Made by a program: the position numbers and the translations under genes. 33,994 nucleotides of DNA from an uncultured Alphaproteobacteria bacterium (lineage in GTDB: Bacteria; Pseudomonadota; Alphaproteobacteria; Rickettsiales; UBA1997), in contig CAIQBQ010000041.1 of assembly GCA_903870105.1 (NCBI GenBank), forward strand, positions 1 through 33,994, given 5' to 3'. Shown here one piece after another: positions 6,912-17,312 of this stretch; position 1 is the stretch's first letter; each line of letters opens with the position of its first letter. The notes below the pieces were generated by a model. The model saw nothing but the letters and a program-made list of their open reading frames with translations. It ran no database searches and was not told the DNA's origin.

Positions 6912-7976
6912 TTAAGATTGGCTTAAATTCTCGCCACTTAAAGCTGTTAATTTGACCGATGCTAAAGCAATTCGATGATTTTTGAGTACATCTCCATCTT
7001 GTGCAAACTCGGGTTTAACGGCATCAATAAATCTACTTGCAGCCTTACCGGTATCGGTCGGATTAAATTGTGCATTTTGACGTTCCTGCTCCGTCAGTAT
7101 CCTTGACTCTGAATTCGGCATAAATTCTTTCCAGGCATTTGCGTATTGTTGCACATTTGTATTGTTGTAAATATCCGGCTTCTTCTCCCCATCTTCGTGC
7201 CCCATACCCCAAGTATAAGCAAGAAATCCAAGTGCTATAATTATGCCGAGTGGAGAAGGAGTTACTAAGGCCAAGGCGAGAGCTGTTGATGCCCTAGCTG
7301 AATTAGGAGTAAGCTCCATTGCGCTATTCCAGGCATCTCTGTTTCGATCTCTAATCTTTTGTCCTTCTTCTAGAATTAGTTTTTTTTCATCCTCGCTAGA
7401 TTGCTGATTTGACAATTTCTCTTTATTTTCCCCTTCTTCGATTTCCCCCTGCGCTTCTTGTATGAGTTTTGAAAAATTTCTTCTAAAACCAGAATAAATT
7501 GCCTCAAAAACCTTTAAGACTTCTTCGTATGATGACATTGTATTGCCAACCGCCTCAAGAATTAATCTAGAAATTTCTTCTCGATCCTTTTTGGAGTAAT
7601 CATCTTCTCCAAGAAAAACAAAATTCTTTTTGAGTAAATCGATTATGCCGAACTTTTCCTCCTCCCCAATCTCATCTGATTTTATTACATCTGCGATAAT
7701 GCTGGCAAAAATCTTTAATCCAGAATCATTGGATGCTTCTTCTATTTCGAAAATATTATCAAGTTTTGCTTTGTAGTCTTTAGAGCCGTCTTCGAGGACT
7801 ATATTTATATTTTCGAAAGCTTCTTTTGCTTTTGATTGATCGAATTGAATTTGATCTGGATTTCCGCCTACGATTTTTTGAACTACACTAACAAACTTTC
7901 GATCTATTACGATAACTCTATCAGCAATCTCACTTCCGTTGGGATCACTCGTTCTTTTGATGAATTCTTCAAGCAT
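6912..7976 (-). CDS. Unrecognised 354-residue protein with one internal hydrophobic segment
   Basis: I do not recognise this protein. It has no signal peptide and is mostly acidic and helical. Residues 1-170 read as amphipathic helices (for example EEISRLILEAVGNTMSSYEEVLKVFEAIYSG region). Residues 175-215 are strongly charged and probably coiled. Residues 229-256 are a clear hydrophobic segment interrupted by PSP (ALALALVTPSPLGIIIALG), which could be one membrane helix or a hairpin. The C-terminal 95 residues are polar. The ATG at 7976 is preceded by a gap of 525 bases, and degraded coding sequence lies on both sides, which suggests an accessory locus. A virD4 gene elsewhere in the window makes a secreted effector conceivable, but nothing in the sequence proves it. 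The long uninterrupted frame with normal composition makes a real gene likely. Confidence 0.8.
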   Translation of the reverse strand: MLEEFIKRTSDPNGSEIADRVIVIDRKFVSVVQKIVGGNPDQIQFDQSKAKEAFENINIVLEDGSKDYKAKLDNIFEIEEASNDSGLKIFASIIADVIKSDEIGEEEKFGIIDLLKKNFVFLGEDDYSKKDREEISRLILEAVGNTMSSYEEVLKVFEAIYSGFRRNFSKLIQEAQGEIEEGENKEKLSNQQSSEDEKKLILEEGQKIRDRNRDAWNSAMELTPNSARASTALALALVTPSPLGIIIALGFLAYTWGMGHEDGEKKPDIYNNTNVQQYANAWKEFMPNSESRILTEQERQNAQFNPTDTGKAASRFIDAVKPEFAQDGDVLKNHRIALASVKLTALSGENLSQS

Positions 7977-8501
7977 GATAAACTTGATTTAGTGAGGATG
8001 GACTTGATGTGGTCAAGTTTTGAACTTTAAGGATTTTATAATTCACAAATTATTTTTTATATCGATTGAAAGAATAATGGATTAAAGATTTCTAAATCCA
8101 TTTGACCAGCGCTGCATTCAAAATTTTTGATATTGGTAACATCCAATTAGTGAAGCAAAAAAGGCTCCGTGGCCAATATCAACTTTTAAATCTTTGAAAA
8201 AATAGGATTGTTTATTGGAAAGGCATTTTAGCGAACTTTCAAGACCGGGCTAGAATCTCTTCAATGATATTTTTGTAAATAAAATAAAAAAACCCGCAAC
8301 TCTGCACTGGCTCATCGCAATGATGGATCTAAGTTTAATAAAGATCGATTTGTGTTTTTTGCTTCAATTCAAGTAGGCCTTACGGAATTTAGTAAAAATC
8401 GCACAATGCCGAAAAAGAAGCCGCTGCAGAGATTAATAATTTTTTCACTAAATTCCTCGCCACTTATTAAAATAATGGCGCACTAGTTTTTGAATTAGCT
8501 A
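7977..8501. other. Gene-free stretch, probably decayed sequence
   Basis: These 525 bases lie between the unrecognised gene and the ychF stop. I see no intact gene. A hairpin with 8-base arms (AATGGATT/AATCCATT, 8076-8083 and 8095-8102, loop of 11) and the inverted repeat at 8384-8456 are the only clear structures. Short stop-bounded plus-strand frames in 8100-8270 and 8286-8460 look weakly protein-like but are broken by stops and frame changes, so gene debris is likely. The promoter of the leftward 6912-7976 gene should be in the first 100 bases. Confidence 0.5.
8384..8456. repeat. Imperfect inverted repeat, 73 bases across
   Basis: GGAATTTAGT followed by AAAAAT (8384-8399) is matched in reverse complement by ATTTTTTC-ACTAAATTCC (8439-8456), with ten perfect outer pairs, one bulged base and then an A/T run. 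The spacer is 39 bases. It could be the relic of a small palindromic element or a transposon end pair. A single copy is seen in this window. Confidence 0.5.
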
Positions 8502-9599
8502 TTAAACATTGAACCTAAAATGAAACACATCCCCATCTTGCGTAATATACTCCTTGCCTTCGAGCCTTAATTTTCCCGCGTTCTTTGCACCTTCTTCGCC
8601 GTTACAAAAAATGTAATCAGGGTAGGAAATTGTTTCGGCGCGGATGAAGCCTTTTTCGAAATCAGTATGAATTACGCCGGCTGCTTTTGGTGCAGAACTG
8701 CCTTTTTTTAAAGTCCAAGCGTGACATTCTTTTGGGCCAACGGTGAAGAAAGTTATTAACTCCAAAAGTGAGTAAGAATTTCTGATGATCTGCGCAAGGC
8801 CGGTTTCGCTGAGTCCAACTGATTCTAAAAATTCTTTTTTCTCTTCTTCGGTTTCAAGCGAAGCAACTTCTGCCTCAATTTGTGCGCAGATTTTTAAAAC
8901 TTTGTAACCACTTGCCATGCAAAATTCTTCGACTTTTTGTGAATGTATATTTCCGGCAAGTTCGTTTTCTTTCAAGTTACAGACAAAAAGTTGTGGCTTA
9001 GAACTAATTAGCTGCAGCTCACGTAGAATTTTTACTTCTTCTTCTGACTTTATTTCTACTGCGCGCGCCGCTTTACCTTCTTTTAAAACTTCAATTACGC
9101 GTTTAGCAATTTCGACTTGGGCAGCAACCTCTTTTTCTTGTTTCGCTTTTTTTTCCATCGAAGGAATTCTTTTTTCTAAACTTTCGAGATCAGCGATGAT
9201 CAGCTCGAGTTGAATTAATTCGATGTCGCGCATTGGATCAACCAAGCCTTCAACATGAGTAATATTTTCATCTTCAAAGCAACGCACAACGTTAATAATT
9301 GCGTCAACTTCACGAATGTGCGAAAGAAATTTATTACCCAATCCTTCTCCTTTACTGGCTCCGCGTACGATTCCGGCAATATCAACAAATTCAATTTGCG
9401 CCGGAATTAATTCTTGCGATCCGGCGATCTTTGCCAATTTTTCCATGCGCTCATCAGGAACATTCACGCGACCGATATTCGGCTCAATCGTACAGAAAGG
9501 ATAATTTGCTGCCTGTGCTGCAGCAGTTTGCGTAAGCGCATTAAATAAAGTTGATTTGCCGACGTTAGGAAGTCCGACTATTCCGCATTGAAGAGACAT
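8502..9599 (-). CDS. ychF: Ribosome-associated ATPase YchF (OLA1 family)
   Basis: YchF belongs to the Obg-like translation-factor P-loop proteins and prefers ATP over GTP. The 365 residues match the family length. G1 is GLPNVGKST (9-17), G3 is VDIAGIV with GASKGEGLGNKFL, and the G4 position reads CNLKEN instead of NKxD, the change that gives ATP specificity. A coiled-coil arm covers about residues 130-175, and the TGS domain at the C-terminus (ITFFTVGPKECHAW to DGDVFHFRFNV) is complete, ending in the usual aromatic FRFNV. It is a single leftward gene. A run of 7-base repeats lies 38 bases upstream of its start. Confidence 0.97.
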   Translation of the reverse strand: MSLQCGIVGLPNVGKSTLFNALTQTAAAQAANYPFCTIEPNIGRVNVPDERMEKLAKIAGSQELIPAQIEFVDIAGIVRGASKGEGLGNKFLSHIREVDAIINVVRCFEDENITHVEGLVDPMRDIELIQLELIIADLESLEKRIPSMEKKAKQEKEVAAQVEIAKRVIEVLKEGKAARAVEIKSEEEVKILRELQLISSKPQLFVCNLKENELAGNIHSQKVEEFCMASGYKVLKICAQIEAEVASLETEEEKKEFLESVGLSETGLAQIIRNSYSLLELITFFTVGPKECHAWTLKKGSSAPKAAGVIHTDFEKGFIRAETISYPDYIFCNGEEGAKNAGKLRLEGKEYITQDGDVFHFRFNV

Positions 9600-9636
9600 T
9601 GGTTTTTGGTTTTAGATTTGAGATCTAGAGCACCAT

Positions 9637-9664
9637 AAATCATAAATCACAAATCACAAATCAC
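9637..9664. repeat. Four tandem 7-base units
   Basis: AAATCAT followed by AAATCAC three times forms a 28-base array beginning 38 bases upstream of the ychF start, in the presumed promoter region. It is probably slippage DNA. No coding role is seen. Confidence 0.7.
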
Positions 9665-9866
9665 GCAGTCGGCACAACTAAGATTGACATCAGAAAAAAT
9701 TAACAACCTAAAAAGAGCTTTGATGTTTTAGTGAAAGAACTGGGTATTAAAAAGATGTCGCAAACAAAAACTATTATGCTGCAAAGTTTAAAAATAACCC
9801 AACGATTCTTTGTCAGAGCTTAAGCCTTTATTCAGAAGAGCTTAAAAAATAGCGAGATGGTCTAAT

Positions 9867-10702
9867 TTAATAAGACAAAATAGTCACTAAATCAGCATTG
9901 TTCACGTCTTCTACCATCGACACTAGCACGGAATCCTTATTAACTTTGCGCACAACTCCAGCAAGAAGACCTGGTGGTAAAGTATCTCCATCTCCTGAGG
10001 TAAAAATCATCTCATCAACTTGAATATCGTGATTCTTCGGCAAATACAAAATTTCCATCATGCCACTGCCGTTACCAGCTAAAATGCCTTTGGCTCTGGC
10101 TTGAGAGGTAATAACGGGAATTCGCGAAATCGCATCATTCAGCAAAAAAATATGTGATTTATTTTCATAAACTTCAGCAACTCTTCCGATCACACCGCGC
10201 TTTCCAGTAACAATCTCGCCCTCTTTCAAGCCGCGATCTTCTCCGGCATCAATAAAAATTTTCTGATTAAAAAGTGGGCGCGATCTTCCAATAATTTGTG
10301 CAACTTTGAAATTCGCACTTTTTGATGAGACAAACTGTAGCATCTCACGCAGATTTTTATTCTCTTGGTGGATGTTCAGTGATTTGATATAGAAAGATCT
10401 GAGTTTTTCCAACTCTTCTTTAAGATTTTTATTTTCTTCTTTAGCTCGCACTAACTCGCCAAAGTCAGTAACTAAGCTGAAGGCGGCGTTAAATGGAAAA
10501 GCAGCAAACTTCGCAATTGGCACGGAAATATTAACAAATACCGAAGAAACATCCCGAGAAAAATCATGATCAACTTTAGAAACAATCAAACAAATCACGC
10601 ATAAGAAGCTAAAAAAAACAGTTTCGATTTTGTTAAAAACCAAACCGAAACTGTGCTTTATACTATAATTTACTCGCTTGTTACTGAAGTTGAGATGCTG
10701 CA

Positions 10703-10703
<1 letters not shown>
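9867..10703 (-). CDS. mreC: Rod shape-determining protein MreC
   Basis: MreC is the periplasmic scaffold of the elongasome. The 278 residues show a cytoplasmic N-terminus, one membrane helix near residues 29-45 (TVFFSFLCVICLIVS), a coiled coil from about 83 to 125 (AKEENKNLKEELEKL, HQENKNLREML), and the two beta-rich domains typical of MreC (IIGRSRPLFNQKIFIDAG, GVIGRVAEV, GLLAGVVRKV). The start is GTG at 10703, which overlaps the mreB stop as TAGTG, so translation is coupled. No mreD follows. The next 267 bases have no intact gene. Confidence 0.95.
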
Positions 10704-13263
<2,560 letters not shown>

Positions 13264-13344
13264 TTTCTAAGAAATTTTGATTGGAAATTTGTCCGCAAAT
13301 TACAGGTTTAAGCAGCTAATTGTAAACTTCTTTCTCTCCTAAAA

Positions 13345-14265
13345 ATGCTCAAAAAAAATGACCTTGTCGACATTGTATCACCAGGAATGGCGTGTACTCG
13401 TGATGAATTAGAAAAAATAAAAAATTACATAAAAAAAATCGGATTAACACCAAGAATTTTTTTAGAAAAAGAAACAAGTGTCAGCAAAAAATTAACTCAC
13501 GAATTTGCTTCAATTCGCCCCGAAATACGCTTCGAACAATTAAAAAAATCCATAGAAAGCAAAGATTCAAAAATAATTTGGTGTACCCGTGGAGGCTACG
13601 GCAGCGCTGAAATTTTGCCTATGCTACAAAAAATGAAAAAACCAAAAACACCAAAAATTTTCATCGGATTTTCTGATATTTCTGTGCTAAATACTTTTTT
13701 AATTCAGCAATGGAACTGGCGAGTGATTAGTGCGCCGATGATTATCCAGCTTTCTTGCGAAACTGTTTCAAAAAAATCTGAAAAAGGAATCTTGGATTTA
13801 ATTTTTGGCAAAACCAAAGAGTTAAAATATTCACTAAAAACTGGTGGACATCAAATATCAGCGCCAATCGTCGGTGGCTGTATTTCTGTTTTAAATAATA
13901 ATTTCGGCACCAAAAATCAGCTCGACTGGGAAAAGAAAATTCTCTTCTTAGAAGATGAAGGAGAGGATGGAGAGAGGCTTGATCGCTACTTCCATCAGAT
14001 CGTAACGATCACTAAAGAAACAAAGAAAAAACCGCGCGCAGTGGTCTTGGGAAATTTTCTTAAAGCCAATCTGCACGGCACACCCAAAGCGAAAAATATC
14101 GAAATAGCGATCAAAAAATTCACTGAAAAATTAGTCGGAATCGCGCCAGTTTTTCAGGAAAAAACCAAATGCCTCGGACATGGTAAGAACATGTTACCTC
14201 TATTATTGGGAGCCAAGACAGAAATTACTGCGGATGGATTTTTGATTCAAAAAATTAATCCCTAA
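13345..14265 (+). CDS. ldcA: LD-carboxypeptidase (peptidase family S66)
   Basis: This serine peptidase removes the terminal D-Ala from murein tetrapeptides during cell-wall recycling in the cytoplasm. The 306-residue protein carries WCTRGGYGSAEILP (oxyanion region), the nucleophile serine in IGFSDIS (Ser110), an acidic segment LEDEGEDGERLDRY (Glu203 or Glu205) and the catalytic histidine in CLGHGKN (His279). No signal peptide is visible, in line with a cytoplasmic recycling enzyme. It is a stand-alone rightward gene divergent from leuA. A 6-base-pair hairpin (14271-14288) follows the stop, but has no T-run. Confidence 0.93.
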   Translation: MLKKNDLVDIVSPGMACTRDELEKIKNYIKKIGLTPRIFLEKETSVSKKLTHEFASIRPEIRFEQLKKSIESKDSKIIWCTRGGYGSAEILPMLQKMKKPKTPKIFIGFSDISVLNTFLIQQWNWRVISAPMIIQLSCETVSKKSEKGILDLIFGKTKELKYSLKTGGHQISAPIVGGCISVLNNNFGTKNQLDWEKKILFLEDEGEDGERLDRYFHQIVTITKETKKKPRAVVLGNFLKANLHGTPKAKNIEIAIKKFTEKLVGIAPVFQEKTKCLGHGKNMLPLLLGAKTEITADGFLIQKINP

Positions 14266-14395
14266 ATTTTCCATCTCTCTGAAGATGGCAATCCAAAATG
14301 GGTTAGTCGTTTATTCTTGGTGCTCAATCCTAGATCCGCAAATTAATAGGGATGACGCGTAAAGAACGAGAAAACAAATAAATATAACTAATTTT

Positions 14396-15457
14396 GTGAC
14401 CAATCTTACACATCTGACAAAAGAAGAATTACTTTCTGAGCTCGCAAAGTTAGGCGAGCCTAGCTTTCGCGCCAAGCAGATTTGGAATTGGATTTATGCT
14501 CGCGGCGTTAAATCTTTTGATGAAATGACCAATATCAAAAAAGAATTACGCATAACTCTGACACAAAATTTTTCACTCGAGCGACCGAGAATTTCTAAAG
14601 ATTTTATCTCTCTCGACGGCACTAGAAAATTTCTCGTAAAATTTCCTGATGACCGCGAAGTTGAGGCGGTTTTCATTCCCGAAGAAAGCCGCGGCACCCT
14701 CTGCATCTCATCTCAAGTCGGTTGCACATTAGCCTGTAAATTCTGTCACACTGGCACGCAAACCTTGGTTAGAAATTTAGAATTCCACGAAATCGTTGCA
14801 CAAATTTTACTCGCCAAAGATTTAATTAATGATTGGGACCAGGGTAATCGTAAACTCACCAACATAGTATTCATGGGCATGGGCGAACCTTTTTTTAATT
14901 ACGAAAATGTCGCAAAAGCAGTAAAAATTTTAAATGATGAAGAGGGAGTTGGTCTCTCTGCACGTCGCATTACCATTTCAACTTCTGGGTTAGTTCCAGA
15001 AATTTTACGTAGCTCAACTGAGCTAAAAACAAATTTGGCAATATCACTTCACGCCACAAATGATGAACTTCGAACTGACATCATGGCGATCAATAAAAAA
15101 TACCCGCTCAAAGATTTGCTCGCAGCTTGCAAAACTTACAATCGCGAAAATCCGAATCAGAAAATAACCTTCGAATATGTGATGCTTAATGAGGTGAATG
15201 ATCACGAAAAACACGCGAAGGAATTAATCGATTTAATCAATAAATTTAATCTAAACGTGAAGATTAATTTAATTCCTTTTAATCCATGGGATGGTTGTGG
15301 CTATGGGCGCAGTGGCAATAATCGAATTGAAAACTTTCAAAAAATTTTAAAAAATGCTGGGCTAATTTCGCCGATTCGTAAGACTCGAGGCGACGATGTG
15401 ATGGCCGCTTGTGGGCAGTTAAAATCATTGTCACAAAGACCAAAACGAACTAATTAA
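14396..15457 (+). CDS. rlmN: 23S rRNA (A2503-C2)/tRNA (A37-C2) methyltransferase RlmN
   Basis: RlmN is a radical-SAM enzyme that methylates A2503 of 23S rRNA and A37 of some tRNAs. The 353-residue protein has the cluster motif CxxxCxxC at Cys110, Cys114 and Cys117 (GCTLACKFCHTGTQ), the MGMGEP motif, ISTSG, SLHAT and the C-terminal methyl-carrying cysteine in MAACGQL (Cys339). The N-terminal helical domain (EPSFRAKQIWNWIY) is normal. The start codon is GTG at 14396. The following 103 bases to ccmB show no gene and no clear terminator. Confidence 0.97.
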   Translation: MTNLTHLTKEELLSELAKLGEPSFRAKQIWNWIYARGVKSFDEMTNIKKELRITLTQNFSLERPRISKDFISLDGTRKFLVKFPDDREVEAVFIPEESRGTLCISSQVGCTLACKFCHTGTQTLVRNLEFHEIVAQILLAKDLINDWDQGNRKLTNIVFMGMGEPFFNYENVAKAVKILNDEEGVGLSARRITISTSGLVPEILRSSTELKTNLAISLHATNDELRTDIMAINKKYPLKDLLAACKTYNRENPNQKITFEYVMLNEVNDHEKHAKELIDLINKFNLNVKINLIPFNPWDGCGYGRSGNNRIENFQKILKNAGLISPIRKTRGDDVMAACGQLKSLSQRPKRTN

Positions 15458-15560
15458 TTCTTCCTGAATTCTTGTTGATCAAGCGATGGAGAAAAAATAA
15501 GGCACTCAACTTTAAGCAAAATTCTCACCAAGGCGGGCGATTCAGAAAAACAAAACTCAA

Positions 15561-16148
15561 ATGCAAATTTTTTTTATCCTTCTTTCACACGAACTCAGAA
15601 TTAATTTTCGCCAAACCTCACGAATTTTGGCGAGTTTTTTATTCTTCTTAATTTTTCTCTCGAGTTTCTCCTTACTCTCGCAAGGTCAAGACAGTTTGAT
15701 CATTATTTTGTTTTCCCTGCTTTCTTGTTTGATTTTTTCTTCCGCTGAATTTTTGAAAAAAGATTTTGAGTCGGGCGCAAGTGAACAAATTTTAATTTCT
15801 TGCGAAAATTTTGAGAGTTTCATCGCCGCGAAAATGCTGGCTAATTGGCTCGTTTGTTGCGTGCCAATCATTGTAATTTCTAGCTTAATTCGACCCGATC
15901 TTTTTCTTCTGATTATTTTAGTGAGCTTGCTTGTTAACTTTATTTGCTGCTTCTGCGGCACGCTTTCGATTTTAGGCAATGCCGCTCCGATGATTGCCGC
16001 TCTAGCTCTTCCGCTGATTATTCCAATTTTGCTAATCGCCCTTGGCGATGTTGTTAATAGTTTAAAATTACTTGTTGGACTTTGCTTCTTTCTTGCCCCG
16101 ATTTTAATTTTTGCGACCGCAAAAATCGTTAGGATAGCACACGAGTAA
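15561..16148 (+). CDS. ccmB: Haem exporter subunit CcmB (cytochrome c maturation)
   Basis: CcmB is the membrane permease partner of the CcmA ATPase in system I cytochrome c maturation. The 195-residue protein has about six hydrophobic helices and the family signature near residue 65-75 (FLKKDFESGASEQILIS), with LPLIIPILLIA in the C-terminal half. It is somewhat shorter than the usual 215-225 residues, with a trimmed C-terminus. The last 20 bases overlap tail-to-tail with alr. ccmA, ccmC and other ccm genes are absent here, in line with the scattered ccm genes of Rickettsiales. It would serve the CycM-type cytochrome encoded at 21527-22048. Confidence 0.88.
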   Translation: MQIFFILLSHELRINFRQTSRILASFLFFLIFLSSFSLLSQGQDSLIIILFSLLSCLIFSSAEFLKKDFESGASEQILISCENFESFIAAKMLANWLVCCVPIIVISSLIRPDLFLLIILVSLLVNFICCFCGTLSILGNAAPMIAALALPLIIPILLIALGDVVNSLKLLVGLCFFLAPILIFATAKIVRIAHE

Positions 16149-17199
16149 TCGCCGAATTCAATCTCGTTACCACTTCATAATTTATTGTCTGCGACCAATC
16201 TGCCCAATCATCCGCAGTAATTTCAGATTTACCGTCTTTACCAATAATTGTCACCACGTCGCCTATTTTTGCTTCCTTGACATCGGTTACATCAATCACA
16301 ATTAAATTCATGGTAACTCGACCAATTTGCGGAACTTTTTTGCCCCGCAAAATCACCTGACCTCTTCCTGAACTAATGCGCGCAATACCATCATAGTAAC
16401 CAATCGGCAGCACGGCAATTTTTGAATCACGCTCTAGAATGTGGGTACATTCGTAAGAAATCGCACTGCCCTTTGGCAAAGACTTCAGCTCGGCGATTTT
16501 TGCTCTCCAGCTTAAAACCGGTTCGAGCTTAACTAATTTTTCTCTTTGCGATGAAGGCCACAAGCCGTAAAGCGAAATACCGATTCTAACCATGTTAAAA
16601 TCGGGATAATTTTTGCCATAAATTGTTCTGGCACTTGCAGAATGATGAACCAAAGGACAATTCAACTCCTCTTGCCAGCGCAGTAATTCTTGAATCTGTT
16701 TTTGGCTATAATCATCAAATTTAGTTTTATCGGCAGCAGCAAAATGGGCGTAGACTCCACAAAGTTTTAGCGGAGTTTTTTTAAGTAGAGCGGAAAGTTT
16801 TTTTAAATCAGAAGAAGCGAAGCCGTCGCGCCCCATGCCTGTGTCGACGCAGATATGGGCTTTTAGGTTTTTCTTAGCTTTTTGTAAAATATCGAAGGTT
16901 GAAATTGTGACTTCGATATCATGTTTGATCGCTAAATTAATTTGCTCAGAAGAAATGCGAGACATCACCAACAAAGGCTTTTTGACTCCTTGCTTACGTA
17001 AAAAAATCGCATCTTCAAGAGAGAAAACCGCTAAATAATCAACTTCATTTTGAATAGACAACACAACCTCTAAAAGCCCATGCCCGTAAGCGTTAGACTT
17101 CAACACCGCCATAAATTTTGCCTTTGGCTTCAACTGTTTTTTGATCTGCGAGATATTATTTAGAAGCGCCTTTTTATTGATCTCAATCCAAGTCTGCAT
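16129..17199 (-). CDS. alr: Alanine racemase
   Basis: Alr makes D-alanine for peptidoglycan using PLP. The 356-residue protein carries the PLP lysine in AVLKSNAYGHG (Lys34), the second catalytic tyrosine in AISYECTHI (near residue 247), LPIGYYDGIAR, and the C-terminal IGRVTMNLIVIDVTD with the usual KIGDVVTIIG. All are in the expected order for fold-type III racemases. It is a single leftward gene that overlaps ccmB at the 3' ends by 20 bases. The nusA-infB terminator sits immediately in front of its start, so it must have its own promoter in the same short space or rely on readthrough. Confidence 0.97.
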   Translation of the reverse strand: MQTWIEINKKALLNNISQIKKQLKPKAKFMAVLKSNAYGHGLLEVVLSIQNEVDYLAVFSLEDAIFLRKQGVKKPLLVMSRISSEQINLAIKHDIEVTISTFDILQKAKKNLKAHICVDTGMGRDGFASSDLKKLSALLKKTPLKLCGVYAHFAAADKTKFDDYSQKQIQELLRWQEELNCPLVHHSASARTIYGKNYPDFNMVRIGISLYGLWPSSQREKLVKLEPVLSWRAKIAELKSLPKGSAISYECTHILERDSKIAVLPIGYYDGIARISSGRGQVILRGKKVPQIGRVTMNLIVIDVTDVKEAKIGDVVTIIGKDGKSEITADDWADWSQTINYEVVTRLNSAITRVLS

Positions 17200-17210
17200 G
17201 GGAAGAATAT

Positions 17211-17231
17211 TAAAAAGTCTCGGCGCCGAGA
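17211..17231 (-). terminator. Intrinsic terminator behind nusA-infB
   Basis: A 14-base GC-rich perfect palindrome (TCTCGGCGCCGAGA, 17218-17231) is followed on the minus strand by CTTTTTA. It lies 81 bases after the infB stop and 11 bases before the alr start codon. On the plus strand a T6 run follows after 9 bases, too far to count as strong. Confidence 0.7.
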
Positions 17232-17312
17232 GAATAAGAGTTTTTTATAAATCTGGCGGAAAATTAGATAGAGAGTGGTGCCGCAGCCTAAAAAATCGAT
17301 CTTGAATTAATT

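Noticed and set aside
8036-8056. Strong sigma-70 promoter for the 6912-7976 gene
   Set aside because: A TTGACC-like box exists on the minus strand upstream of the gene, but no matching -10 box at the right distance was convincing.
9704-9865. Plus-strand frame QPKKSFDVLVKELGIKK... downstream of mreC, broken by TAA
   Set aside because: It reads weakly like protein, but is only 39 codons between stops, has no good start and no recognisable family. It could be debris, so I left it out of the features.
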